A program made the translations under genes and the position numbers. The notes under the pieces were generated by a model. The model did not search any database. It saw only the letters and a list, made by a program, of their open reading frames with translations, and was not told the DNA's origin. Shown piece after piece: positions 52,163-60,605 of a DNA stretch of 64,000 bases. The stretch comes from Spongiibacteraceae bacterium UBA5047 (GTDB taxonomy: Bacteria > Pseudomonadota > Gammaproteobacteria > Pseudomonadales > Spongiibacteraceae): the NCBI GenBank assembly GCA_002415025.1, contig DIBR01000015.1, positions 112,411 to 176,410 on the forward strand, written 5' to 3'. The stretch's first letter is position 1; every line of letters starts with the position of its first letter.

Positions 52163-52657
52163 ATGCAATCTGATCTCGAGCAACAGATACAGCGCCTAAC
52201 CGATATCGAGGCTATTAAAACCCTGAAATACCGCTACGTAAAAGCCATGACCTACTCCGACTGGGATGCGCTGGAAGCGACCCTGATCGAGAGCGTAGAA
52301 ACGTCTTACAGCGACGGGAAATACACCTTCAACAACCGGGAAGACGTGCTCAACCTGCTGCGCTCATCGCATAACCACGCCATGCACAACATCATTGCCT
52401 ACTGGCATGTCACGATGCCAATCATCGAAATCACCTCAGACAACACCGCTACCGGCAGCTGGGGCATGTACCACCGCTATATTGACCGGGGTGAGCGCAA
52501 CGTCGAAGAGGAGCAGTTTGCATTTTACGAGGATGAATATCTGCGCACTGACGAAGGCTGGAAGATCAGCAAAACCGGCTATCGACGTGTGATGGAGCAA
52601 GGCTTTGAGCGTGGCGATATTGCGAGCCTGAAATTCAATGCCACGCGATTTGACTAG
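52163..52657 (+). CDS. NTF2-like/SnoaL-type protein
   Basis: A 164-aa protein with an N-terminal helix (LEQQIQRLTDIEAIKTLKYRYVKAMTYSDWDALE) and the curved sheet of the NTF2 fold. It matches the SnoaL_4 group (nuclear transport factor 2-like), whose members bind or isomerise small hydrophobic ligands; several act on steroids. ATG 52163 is taken, with AGGAG ten bases before it; the in-frame extension to 52097 has no family match. Divergent from arsM. Confidence 0.82.
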   Translation: MQSDLEQQIQRLTDIEAIKTLKYRYVKAMTYSDWDALEATLIESVETSYSDGKYTFNNREDVLNLLRSSHNHAMHNIIAYWHVTMPIIEITSDNTATGSWGMYHRYIDRGERNVEEEQFAFYEDEYLRTDEGWKISKTGYRRVMEQGFERGDIASLKFNATRFD

Positions 52658-52709
52658 AGCACGCCAACATCGCCTCTGACGCGCTTTAGCACAAAATCTG
52701 CCGGCTCAC

Positions 52710-53108
52710 CTAGCGATGGTCCAGCGCAAATAGCGTATCCATGTCACGCAGATAGTAGAGCGCGAAGCAGGCTGCCAGCATGGGCCACGCCGCGAAGAAC
52801 AGCAGGTTGTTAAAGGCATCAAGGTACATGGGCCACGAAGAGAGCGTTGAAACTGCGTGCAGCACAAATACCAGTCCGTAGCTGATTCGCTGCTTGAAGC
52901 CGGATACAAAGGCCAGCACCAGCAATACCTGTAGAATTCCCAGCACGGTGAATATGTTGGCCGACAAACCGGAAATTTTGTAAAAATGTTCAAATACCTG
53001 CCCGCTGTGGGCGGGGTTAACAAATTTGTCCAGCGCCCACACAAACATTACAACAAAAACGCCCAGCCTCAAGCTCAATAGCGCTTGTGCAATTCTTTGC
53101 TTCTCCAT
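52710..53108 (-). CDS. DoxX-like membrane protein
   Basis: A 132-aa protein with four membrane helices (RLGVFVVMFVWALDKFVNP, NIFTVLGILQVLLVLAFVSG, ISYGLVFVLHAVSTLSSW, NNLLFFAAWPMLAACFALYYL). The pattern agrees with the DoxX/DoxD superfamily, which is often regulated by ECF factors under oxidative or thiol stress. Downstream of a sigma/anti-sigma pair by 32 bases, so it is a probable target of that pair. Exact role unknown. Confidence 0.7.
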   Translation of the reverse strand: MEKQRIAQALLSLRLGVFVVMFVWALDKFVNPAHSGQVFEHFYKISGLSANIFTVLGILQVLLVLAFVSGFKQRISYGLVFVLHAVSTLSSWPMYLDAFNNLLFFAAWPMLAACFALYYLRDMDTLFALDHR

Positions 53109-53140
53109 ATTGCTTCTCCCTGTACTAACCTGACGAAGAC

Positions 53141-53383
53141 CTAGTGCCGATGCTGCTCTTGATCGTCTTCGCGAATCCGACGCATCACCTGCTCAACTTC
53201 AGCCTCATTCGCTTTACCGTGCATTCCGGGAATAGCCCGCAACAAACGCTCAAGCTGCTTTACATAACGACGGCAATGGCGACACATGAACAGGTGCATA
53301 CGAAATGACATGCGTTGACGCCAGCTCAGCTCACCAGCCAGCAGAGCATCACTACGCTCTACCAGTTCACTGCATTTCAGCAC
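53141..53383 (-). CDS. Zinc-finger anti-sigma factor
   Basis: An 80-aa protein with the ZAS pattern: CSELVERSDALLAGELSWRQRMSFRMHLFMCRHCRRYVKQLERLL, with His-x3-Cys-x2-Cys (HLFMCRHC) for Zn2+. There is no membrane segment, so it is a cytoplasmic anti-sigma factor of ChrR/RsrA-like size, probably sensitive to oxidation. It starts seven bases before the end of the sigma factor gene. Confidence 0.83.
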   Translation of the reverse strand: MLKCSELVERSDALLAGELSWRQRMSFRMHLFMCRHCRRYVKQLERLLRAIPGMHGKANEAEVEQVMRRIREDDQEQHRH

Positions 53384-54006
53384 TCACCCGTCTCCTGATA
53401 GTGGTCAACCAATTTAAACAGTTGCGAGCGCGCGCGATGCAGCAGCACTCTGGCATTGGATGCAGAGATGGTCAGTTCGTTACAGATTTCGTCGAAGGGC
53501 ATTCCGCCGGCATCGCGCATCTCCAGCAAAGAGCGCTGTTGGTCGGGCATGTCACCCAGCAAGTGATCCAGACAGTCGGCCAGTTCGCTGACCATCAACA
53601 GGTCATCGGGGGTGTCGTTGTGCCATGCCGCTGGCGGTTTCGACCAGTGACCGCCGCTGCTAAAGCGGTCAGCCAATGGCTGCGGGGAATCAATATCGAC
53701 CTGCAGACTACGCTCGCGTTTGTATTTGCGCAGCCACATCTTGCTTTCGTTAATCACTATGCGGGTCAGCCAGGTTCTCAGCGATGCGCGTCCCTCAAAA
53801 CGACCCATATTCTGATGCGCTTTAATCCAGGCGATTTGCACCACTTCTTCCGCGTCAGATTGACCCACAATTGAGTTGGCCACCGCTGTCAGCGCTCTAT
53901 GATGGTCGCGCACCAGCTCGCGAAAAGCAGCGTCGTCACCGGCTTGCAGCGCCTGCAATTGCGCCACTGCCACGCCACCGGTTGAATTGCTCGCGATTGC
54001 ACTCAT
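53377..54006 (-). CDS. ECF RNA polymerase sigma factor
   Basis: A 209-aa sigma-70 family factor. Region 2 is seen in FRELVRDHHRALTAVANSIVGQSDAEEVVQIAWIKAHQNMGRFEG, and region 4 in LGDMPDQQRSLLEMRDAGGMPFDEICNELTISASNARVLLHRARSQL. With the overlapping zinc-binding anti-sigma gene downstream it makes a standard redox or stress switch, with the DoxX-like gene as possible member of the regulon. An unusual glycine- and serine-rich insertion (DRFSSGGHWSKPPAA) lies between the two regions. Confidence 0.92.
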   Translation of the reverse strand: MSAIASNSTGGVAVAQLQALQAGDDAAFRELVRDHHRALTAVANSIVGQSDAEEVVQIAWIKAHQNMGRFEGRASLRTWLTRIVINESKMWLRKYKRERSLQVDIDSPQPLADRFSSGGHWSKPPAAWHNDTPDDLLMVSELADCLDHLLGDMPDQQRSLLEMRDAGGMPFDEICNELTISASNARVLLHRARSQLFKLVDHYQETGEC

Positions 54007-54098
54007 TTCTGCGCCCTATAATGTCCGTATTACTGTGTGAGACCACTTTTGCGCGCAATAAATCCCCGGCAGGGTTCGGGACGCCGCGGCGGTTCGAA

Positions 54099-54716
54099 TC
54101 AAACTCCGCCTGGCGTGCGCGGCTCGCGCCACATTGCCCACAACGGCGGCGCGTTTTTATGCGCCTGAATTTGCTCCATGACCTCAAAACCGAAGTGGCG
54201 ATAGAAGCTGATATTGCGCTCCTTGGAATTTTCCAGGTAGGCCGGCATACCTTCCGCATCAATCCGCTCCAGCGCGTTGCGCATCAGAGCCCCCCCTAAC
54301 CCCCGGCCTTGTGCCTGTGGCCGGGCCGCAATGGCAAACAGATAGTAGTGCGGCTCTTTAGGGTGCTTCTTCCCCATGGCATTGTTGACCGCAAGGGCAT
54401 TGCGTATACCGGTCACGCCCGCATGGCGCACCAGCGCATGCCCGATAACAAGAGAAGCACGCACGCCGAAACTCACGTTCGCACCGGGTGCCAACCATAA
54501 ACTGCAGGCTTGCCCGTCCAGACTACAGTCGCCAAATCCCTTGGGGACATACAGGTCTCGCGCCATTTCGGTGTAAATGGGCAGCATGGCGCCAGTGCCC
54601 CTGAAGGCCCATAAATTAACCGGGTCGTCGGCAAAGCCTTCGGTAATAATTTCCCCCAGCAAAGAGTGATCACCCTCTGCGATTGGCCTGAGTTGCGGTT
54701 TTTCTTGTGTCATCAC
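54099..54716 (-). CDS. GNAT family N-acetyltransferase
   Basis: A 205-aa protein with the acetyl-CoA pyrophosphate loop in ARPQAQGRGLGGALMRNAL near 134-150 and the C-terminal ENSKERNISFYRHFGFEVME segment, typical of GNAT enzymes close to the MshD/puromycin-acetyltransferase-like group. The substrate is unknown. ATG 54716 or ATG 54713 may be used. It begins a stretch of minus-strand genes with short spacing. Confidence 0.88.
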   Translation of the reverse strand: MMTQEKPQLRPIAEGDHSLLGEIITEGFADDPVNLWAFRGTGAMLPIYTEMARDLYVPKGFGDCSLDGQACSLWLAPGANVSFGVRASLVIGHALVRHAGVTGIRNALAVNNAMGKKHPKEPHYYLFAIAARPQAQGRGLGGALMRNALERIDAEGMPAYLENSKERNISFYRHFGFEVMEQIQAHKNAPPLWAMWREPRTPGGV

Positions 54717-54765
54717 TCTGCCTTGCTATCGCCCAATGGATTGCATTAGTGCTTGCGCCGCGTTG

Positions 54766-55185
54766 TTATCGTTTTTCGCCAACGGCACCTGCCATCACTT
54801 CGAGTTGCGTTTTGGCGTAGGCCTCTGCCCTGGAACAGTATTGCCACTCCCGCCGCGCAAGACGTGCGCTGTAACGAGGACGGATAACATAGGTCCAGGC
54901 GTCTTCGCTGTCGCCGCAGGCCAACTGCACCTGCACTGATGTACGGCGGTACATTTCGCCCTCGTAGCGGTCAAGCCGCTGCCAGGCAGCGGGCGGTATA
55001 GAGCGCACCAGCAAGCCCTTAACCAAGCCACCCTCACAGGCTTCGATGGCGGGGTAGTCTTCGCGCTTCACACCCAGACAGCGGTAACCGGCCAGACAGG
55101 CCTCCTGCGAGAGCAGATTCTGCGCCGTCAAAAATTCCAGCAACGGGCGGTACATCAGCGTGCCATAACAAAAAAGCGGCTGCAT
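54766..55185 (-). CDS. Gamma-glutamylcyclotransferase-like protein
   Basis: A 139-aa protein of the GGCT/AIG2 fold. The N-terminal CYGTLMYRPLL gives the YGTL substrate loop, and the catalytic Glu is in DRYEGEMYRRTSV. These enzymes cleave gamma-glutamyl amines or peptides to 5-oxoproline. The ATG at 55185 with AGGA before it is the true start; the upstream in-frame sequence lies within the GST gene. Four bases follow the GST stop. Confidence 0.86.
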   Translation of the reverse strand: MQPLFCYGTLMYRPLLEFLTAQNLLSQEACLAGYRCLGVKREDYPAIEACEGGLVKGLLVRSIPPAAWQRLDRYEGEMYRRTSVQVQLACGDSEDAWTYVIRPRYSARLARREWQYCSRAEAYAKTQLEVMAGAVGEKR

Positions 55186-55189
55186 TTTC

Positions 55190-55891
55190 CTAACCGGGCT
55201 TGTAGCGGGAAGAATCCTGATTAAACAACATGTTTCGGGCGTTGTCGTCCAAGGTACCCGGCGCCGGCCGCAGGTCTTTGCCAACGTCGACACCGCGCCG
55301 CAGTGCCGGGCGTTGTTTCAGGGTGTCGTACCAGCGCTTGAGGTCCGGAAAATCATTCAGATCGAAGCCGTAGCGCTTGTAGGGCAGCAGCCAGGGAAAA
55401 CAGGCCATATCGGCAATTGAATACTCGCCCGCAAGAAAGGGCTTGTCGCGCAGGGCGTAGTCCATCACGCCGAGCAGGCGATCATATTCTTTCAGATAGC
55501 GATTTTTGGCGTACTGGTTGTCTGCGGTATCGGCATAGTTCACGAAGTGGCTGGCCTGGCCGCCCATCGGGCCGAGATTGGCCATTTGCCAGAACAGCCA
55601 CTGGCTGACATCGTAAAAACCCCGTCGTTCCCGAGGCATAAACTGCCCGGTTTTTTCCGCGAGATACATTAAAATAGCGCCGGATTCGAACAGGCTCAGC
55701 GGGCCACCTTCGGCCTCGGTGTCAATAATTGCGGGCATGCGCGCATTGGGGCTAATGCGCAAGAAAGCGTCTTCGAACTGTTCGCCGCTGGCAATATTGA
55801 GAGGCACCACACGATAGGGCAACCCGCACTCCTCCAACATGATGGTGATTTTCCAGCCATTGGGGGTGGGGGCAAAGTAGAGTTCAATCAT
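55190..55891 (-). CDS. Glutathione S-transferase (YfcG/Ure2-like)
   Basis: A 233-aa GST. The N-terminal thioredoxin-like part has FAPTPNGWKITIMLEECGLPY and the cis-Pro segment ARMPAIID with ESGAILMYLAEK; the Thr-Pro-Asn-Gly site is that of Nu-class GSTs such as E. coli YfcG, which have disulfide reductase activity with glutathione. The all-helical C-terminal domain runs from about 90. Its position next to a gamma-glutamylcyclotransferase suggests glutathione-related metabolism. Confidence 0.92.
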   Translation of the reverse strand: MIELYFAPTPNGWKITIMLEECGLPYRVVPLNIASGEQFEDAFLRISPNARMPAIIDTEAEGGPLSLFESGAILMYLAEKTGQFMPRERRGFYDVSQWLFWQMANLGPMGGQASHFVNYADTADNQYAKNRYLKEYDRLLGVMDYALRDKPFLAGEYSIADMACFPWLLPYKRYGFDLNDFPDLKRWYDTLKQRPALRRGVDVGKDLRPAPGTLDDNARNMLFNQDSSRYKPG

Positions 55892-55901
55892 CGCGTGTCA
55901 C

Positions 55902-56522
55902 TCAAGAGATTCCGGCGAGACCACGATAACGGAAGCCGGCGATACGCGGTGTTTTCGGCAGGTAATCCATTTCGAGATGCTTGATTTCAAAACCGCCTTC
56001 TTCCAGATAGGCCGGTATCGGACGGTTCAGATGGCACCCCCCGGCAATTTTCTTCCACAAGGGGTTTATGCGATTCTGCCATTTCTGCACGTCGGCGTCA
56101 GGCGCTGCGCCGTGTTCGCAAAACAGAAGCTTGCCACCGGGTTTGAGCACGCGCCGCATTTGCGTAAGCGCCTGCCGCCAGTCGGGAATGGTGCATAAGG
56201 TAAAGGTTAAAACAATCGTATCGGCACTGTTGTTGTCGAGAGGAATTTCTTCGCCGGGCAAACCCAGCCACTCAACACTTACCGGCGAGCGCCCCAGATT
56301 TTTCCGGGCCTTTTTACGCATGCCTTCCGAGGGTTCCAGCCCCCAGACAAAATCGACCTTGTCCGGGTTGTAGTAGCGCAGGTTGAGACCGCTACCCATA
56401 CCCACTTCCAGCACCCGCCCTTCAGCTTCACCCAGCAGGCTGGCGCGTTCATTCATGATCACCTCATCACCGCAGGCAACGTTAATAACATGCGGCAGTA
56501 TGTGCTCTTCATAGAATGACAT
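55902..56522 (-). CDS. Class I SAM-dependent methyltransferase
   Basis: A 206-aa methyltransferase. The SAM site is in VLEVGMGSGLNLRYY near 38-52, and the post-I acidic loop GLEPSEGM follows. The end (ITPxxLEEGGFEIKHLEMDYLPKTPRIAGFRYRG type) matches the METTL7/UbiE-like group. Substrate unknown. It begins 44 bases after hldE ends and is followed ten bases on by the GST gene. Confidence 0.88.
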   Translation of the reverse strand: MSFYEEHILPHVINVACGDEVIMNERASLLGEAEGRVLEVGMGSGLNLRYYNPDKVDFVWGLEPSEGMRKKARKNLGRSPVSVEWLGLPGEEIPLDNNSADTIVLTFTLCTIPDWRQALTQMRRVLKPGGKLLFCEHGAAPDADVQKWQNRINPLWKKIAGGCHLNRPIPAYLEEGGFEIKHLEMDYLPKTPRIAGFRYRGLAGIS

Positions 56523-56566
56523 AGTATTTCCCCCGGTGCGGTGGCATCACTGAAGCGAACGTATTG

Positions 56567-57997
56567 TTAGCGATTTTTTTCCAGAACTTTTTCCACAATT
56601 GCCGTGGTAGAGCAGTCATCAAAAAAGGACAAGACCTTCACTGCGCCACCGTAAGATTCAACAATTTCCCAGCCCACCACACCTTCCTTGTCATAGTCTC
56701 CGCCCTTAACAAGAATATCGGGCTTGAGCACTTCGAGCAGCGCTTCCGGCGTGTCGTCGTCAAAACATACGACCCAATCCACCGCTTCCAGACCGGCCAA
56801 CACAGCCATGCGCCGATCCTGGGGGTTGATGGGACGGCCAGGGCCCTTCAGCTTTGATACGGAGGCATCGCTATTCACCGCGACCACCAGACGATCACCC
56901 AGCTGCCGCGCCTGTTCCAGGTAACCCACGTGACCGGCGTGAATAATATCGAAGCAACCGTTGGTAAACACCACGCGCTCGCCGTGGGCGCGCGCATCTT
57001 CCAACGCCAGAGCCAGCTGCTCAACGGTTAGCGCGCCACGCTCGCTGCCTTGCTCGCGCTGCACCGCGCGGCGCAATTCGGGTGCGCTGATAGCCGCCGT
57101 ACCCAGTTTGCCAACCACAATACCGGCCGCCAGATTCGCGAGGGCAACGGCGTTAGGAAGATCATCACCGGCCGCCAAAGCAGCCGCCAGCACTGAAATC
57201 ACGGTATCTCCGGCGCCGGTCACATCAAACACCTCCATTGCCCGCGCCGGCAAATGGAACTCGGGTTCGCCGGGCCGAATCAGGCTCATACCGTGCTCAC
57301 CACGGGTGACCAGCAGAGCCTTCAAGTCCAGCTCCTGCATCAGCGTCTGGGCTTTATCCACGAGCTCCTGTTCAGACTGGCAGCGTCCGACAATAGCCTC
57401 AAACTCGTGAAGATTAGGCGTAAGCAAGGTCGCGCCCCGGTAGCGCCTGAAGTCACTGCCCTTGGGGTCAACCAACACCGGAATGCCCTGTTTGTTTGCC
57501 GCCTGAATCAGCGGTTGTGGGTCTTGCAGGGCGCCTTTGGCATAGTCTGACAAAACCAAGGCCTTCGCGCTGGGCAACTCTTCCAGTGCCGAACGGGTGA
57601 GCGCACCGGAATCATCGGCGGCAAAGGGATCTTCAAAATCGAGCCGAAGCAATTGCTGGTGACGCGAGATCACACGCAGCTTGGTTATGGTCGGGTGGCT
57701 TTCGGATACGCGAAACTGACACAGGATATTAGCCGCTTGCAGGCGCTGGGCCAGCGCCTCGGCGGCTTCGTCGCGCCCCACAAGCCCGGCAATCACCGCA
57801 GCCGAACCGAGCGCGGCAATATTCAAAGCCACGTTGCCGGCACCGCCGGGACGATCCTCAATCTGTTTAACATCGACCACCGGTACCGGCGCTTCCGGCG
57901 AAACCCGGGTGGTGTTGCCGTGCCAGTAACGGTCCAGCATCAGGTCACCAACGACCAGCACTCTGGACTGTTCAAAGCGAGGCATATGTAATTTCAT
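56567..57997 (-). CDS. hldE: Bifunctional heptose kinase/adenylyltransferase HldE
   Basis: A 476-aa enzyme of LPS core synthesis. The N-terminal domain (about 1-315) is a PfkB-type kinase that phosphorylates heptose-7-phosphate, with GRGGAGNVALNIAALG-like DRPGGAGNVALNIA and the catalytic VTGAGDTVISVL. The C-terminal domain (about 340-476) is a nucleotidyltransferase with FTNGCFDIIHAGHVGYLEQAR. Both products feed ADP-heptose. ATG 57997 gives the family length; the TTG at 58006 is also in frame. It points to an LPS with heptose in this organism. Confidence 0.97.
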   Translation of the reverse strand: MKLHMPRFEQSRVLVVGDLMLDRYWHGNTTRVSPEAPVPVVDVKQIEDRPGGAGNVALNIAALGSAAVIAGLVGRDEAAEALAQRLQAANILCQFRVSESHPTITKLRVISRHQQLLRLDFEDPFAADDSGALTRSALEELPSAKALVLSDYAKGALQDPQPLIQAANKQGIPVLVDPKGSDFRRYRGATLLTPNLHEFEAIVGRCQSEQELVDKAQTLMQELDLKALLVTRGEHGMSLIRPGEPEFHLPARAMEVFDVTGAGDTVISVLAAALAAGDDLPNAVALANLAAGIVVGKLGTAAISAPELRRAVQREQGSERGALTVEQLALALEDARAHGERVVFTNGCFDIIHAGHVGYLEQARQLGDRLVVAVNSDASVSKLKGPGRPINPQDRRMAVLAGLEAVDWVVCFDDDTPEALLEVLKPDILVKGGDYDKEGVVGWEIVESYGGAVKVLSFFDDCSTTAIVEKVLEKNR

Positions 57998-58130
57998 GCA
58001 AGCCAATCCTTTCAGGCAACTCTAGTGAATGCGGGCAAATCATAGCACAGGCTTGGCCTCATCCGTCGTTGCCGCACCCGGTGAAATTAGTTACTGTGCC
58101 CGCCAGATTATTTGCTGATTTGAGATCACC

Positions 58131-58742
58131 ATGGACTTACCGCTGGACATCACGACCATCAAGGGCTTTCTCGCCGACGACGAAGCTCAGGCCCTATATT
58201 CAGCGGCACAAGCCGCGTCTGCAACCGGCCCGGTACTGGAGATAGGCAGCTACTGCGGCAAGTCGACGGTCGTACTGGGCGCCGCCTGTCAGCTGAATAA
58301 CAGCGTACTGTATGCGGTTGACCACCATCGCGGCTCGGAGGAGCACCAGAAAGGCGAGTTTTTTCACGACCCGGACCTGTACGACGCTGCCGAAGAGCAA
58401 TTCGATAGTTTCAGGGAATTCAGAAAAAACATCGCCCGCGCCGGGCTGCACGATACGGTCGTGCCGCTGGTGACGGGGTCCGACGTGGCTTCACGTTGCT
58501 GGAATACGCCGCTGGCCATGGTGTTTATCGATGGCGGGCACAGCCTTGAAGCCGCGTTGACAGACTACCGCTGCTGGGCCAGCCATATAGTGCGCGGCGG
58601 CGTACTCGCCATTCACGATATTTTCGAGAAACCCGAAGAAGGCGGACAAGCCCCCCTGGCCATCTACCAGCTGGCACTGGCGTCCGGCTTGTTTGAGGCA
58701 CCGGAGCGGGTTAACAGCCTCGTTCTTTTGCGACGCTGTTAG
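58131..58742 (+). CDS. Class I SAM-dependent methyltransferase
   Basis: A 203-aa protein with GPVLEIGSYCGKSTVVLGAAC near 34-55 and MVFIDGGHSLEAALTDYRCW near 136-155, the pattern of the methyltransferase-24 group found near glycan and lipid genes. The substrate is unknown. It is divergent from hldE, with 133 bases between, and the next gene has a separate promoter. Confidence 0.86.
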   Translation: MDLPLDITTIKGFLADDEAQALYSAAQAASATGPVLEIGSYCGKSTVVLGAACQLNNSVLYAVDHHRGSEEHQKGEFFHDPDLYDAAEEQFDSFREFRKNIARAGLHDTVVPLVTGSDVASRCWNTPLAMVFIDGGHSLEAALTDYRCWASHIVRGGVLAIHDIFEKPEEGGQAPLAIYQLALASGLFEAPERVNSLVLLRRC

Positions 58743-58776
58743 CAGTATCCCTTAGAGCTACTCACGCTTCTTTCGG

Positions 58777-58782
58777 TATAAT
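58777..58782 (+). promoter_or_regulatory. -10 box of the S15 hydrolase gene
   Basis: TATAAT exactly, 40 bases before the TTG start codon. No clear -35 box. It supports the rare TTG start. Confidence 0.45.
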
Positions 58783-58821
58783 CGCCCTGTAGCGTAATGC
58801 ATACGTTTTAGCGACAACCAT

Positions 58822-60579
58822 TTGCGCGGGTGCAGCCCTATCTCACATAGATTCCTGAAGCACACATGCCTTACCGGCATCTTCCCCTTCCTCACCCTGC
58901 TGGCGGGCTGCGAACAAGACAGCGACCTGCCCGTTCAGGAAGAGCTGATCCGGGAAATTGTTATCGTCTCACCCGCCCCCAACGACACCACCGGCAGCCT
59001 GAATACGTCCATAACAGCCTCGCTATTCCTGCCCGACCAACACTTGCAGGGCGTGGCCTACCCGCTGATCGTTCACAGCCACAGCTGGGGCGGCAGCCGC
59101 ATTTCCGGGCCGGAGTTGCTAAACAGCACTCCGGCGAGTGCCGCCAGCAAACTCGATTACTTTAGCCAGGTCGATTCCCAGCTCGGCGCGTTCAGGGAAG
59201 GTGGCTACGCCGTTATCTCCTTCGATCAACGCGGGTTCGGCCGCGGTGGTGACGACGGCGACGAAGGCTCAGAGGGCGGCAGCCACGGCATGTCGCCGGA
59301 TTTCGAGATTGAGGACGCAAAAGCCGTTGTCAGCTGGGCGGTGAACAACCTCAACATCCTGAAAGACAGCGCCGGAGACCCGCGTATCGGCTTGATGGGC
59401 AACAGCTATGGCGGTGCTTTTCAGCCCATGCTGGCTGCCGAGGATCCACGCATTGATGCCATCGCGCCATCCGTTACCTGGTTCAACCTGCGCGACTCTT
59501 TTGCGCCGAACGGCGTACTGAAGAAAACCTGGCTAATCGCGATCTGCAACAAGGTTGTCGATGAAGACGGCGCCCAGCTTTCCACTGAAATGGAACTTGC
59601 CTGCACACAGGTGCGACTGACCAACACCCGCGAGCTGGCCGATGCCCCCATTACGGAAAACCTGTTTTTTGACAACGGACTGGCGTCTTACGCGAGCGAC
59701 CCGCGTTTTGTCATGCCACCGGTGGATGCCCTTATTCTGCAGGGTACGAGGGACACCTTGTTTCCGCTAAGTGAAGGCATGGCGCTCTACAACTTTCTCA
59801 ACAATGCGGGGGGCGATGTTCGCCTGATTACCCACGAGAGCGGTCACGGCGGCGTACGCAACGGTGCGGGGTCCCAGGGTGAGATTGGTCGGGGCTTTTG
59901 CGGCAATATCGATACAATCCAGCTGATCAAACAATGGTTCGACGAAAAGCTTTACGACCGCCCCCCGCCTGTATTACCGCGCATATGTCTGTCGCTCGAT
60001 GACAACCGTGCAGTTCATATTGATAGCATTCTCCCGCCAAGCGGCGCCCATCGCGTGACCATCCCGCCGCTAACCACGGTACTGGGCTCCAGTGAGAACA
60101 ACACCGACAGCGCCGCCGAGGCAGCACTGTTTTTCCCGCTGCCACAGATTACCGAGCCCAACCTTGCGGTTATTGGCACCCCGGTGGCGCGTCTGTTTGT
60201 TCAGGCTGCGCCTGCCAATTCCGACCCGACGCCTCTGTCCGGCCCAAATTCTGCGGCTATTTTCGTTGGCGTGGGCATCCGCCGGAATAACGAAATGTTT
60301 CTGGTGGATGACCAGGTGCAACCGATCCTGTCGACCGACGGACGCACCGGCCAGCCGCCAGAACCGGTAGCGTTAATGGCAGTGGCAGAGAAGCTCGAGG
60401 TGGGCGACCGGGTAGGCATACTGATTTACGCGAAGCACGACCTGTATGAAAACCACCCCATTGACAGTGATGGTGCAGGCACAAATTGGCAGGGGAATAT
60501 TGCCACGGTTCTGGGCGAGGTGGATTTACCCATCGTGACAGTAGATACGATTGATCGCAGGCCTGCGACCGGCAACTGA
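58822..60579 (+). CDS. CocE/NonD (S15-type) hydrolase lipoprotein
   Basis: A 585-aa protein. The N-terminus (TTG start at 58822; a stop codon lies in frame 27 bases upstream and no ATG is near) gives a signal ending in LTLLAGC, so it is a lipoprotein. The alpha/beta hydrolase domain has SFDQRGFGRGG and the nucleophile loop GLMGNSYGGAFQPM; the acid and His fit GTRDTLFP and THESGHGG. The rest forms a jelly-roll-like C-terminal domain, as in X-Pro dipeptidyl peptidases and cocaine esterase. It may cut peptides or esters on the cell surface. Confidence 0.85.
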   Translation: MRGCSPISHRFLKHTCLTGIFPFLTLLAGCEQDSDLPVQEELIREIVIVSPAPNDTTGSLNTSITASLFLPDQHLQGVAYPLIVHSHSWGGSRISGPELLNSTPASAASKLDYFSQVDSQLGAFREGGYAVISFDQRGFGRGGDDGDEGSEGGSHGMSPDFEIEDAKAVVSWAVNNLNILKDSAGDPRIGLMGNSYGGAFQPMLAAEDPRIDAIAPSVTWFNLRDSFAPNGVLKKTWLIAICNKVVDEDGAQLSTEMELACTQVRLTNTRELADAPITENLFFDNGLASYASDPRFVMPPVDALILQGTRDTLFPLSEGMALYNFLNNAGGDVRLITHESGHGGVRNGAGSQGEIGRGFCGNIDTIQLIKQWFDEKLYDRPPPVLPRICLSLDDNRAVHIDSILPPSGAHRVTIPPLTTVLGSSENNTDSAAEAALFFPLPQITEPNLAVIGTPVARLFVQAAPANSDPTPLSGPNSAAIFVGVGIRRNNEMFLVDDQVQPILSTDGRTGQPPEPVALMAVAEKLEVGDRVGILIYAKHDLYENHPIDSDGAGTNWQGNIATVLGEVDLPIVTVDTIDRRPATGN

Positions 60580-60605
60580 TTTGCCGAAGCAGGCTAACCG
60601 TTGTT

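Noticed and set aside
54016..54021. TATAAT on the plus strand before the ECF sigma gene
   Set aside because: It points towards the 3' end of the GNAT gene, which is on the other strand; no plus-strand gene follows.
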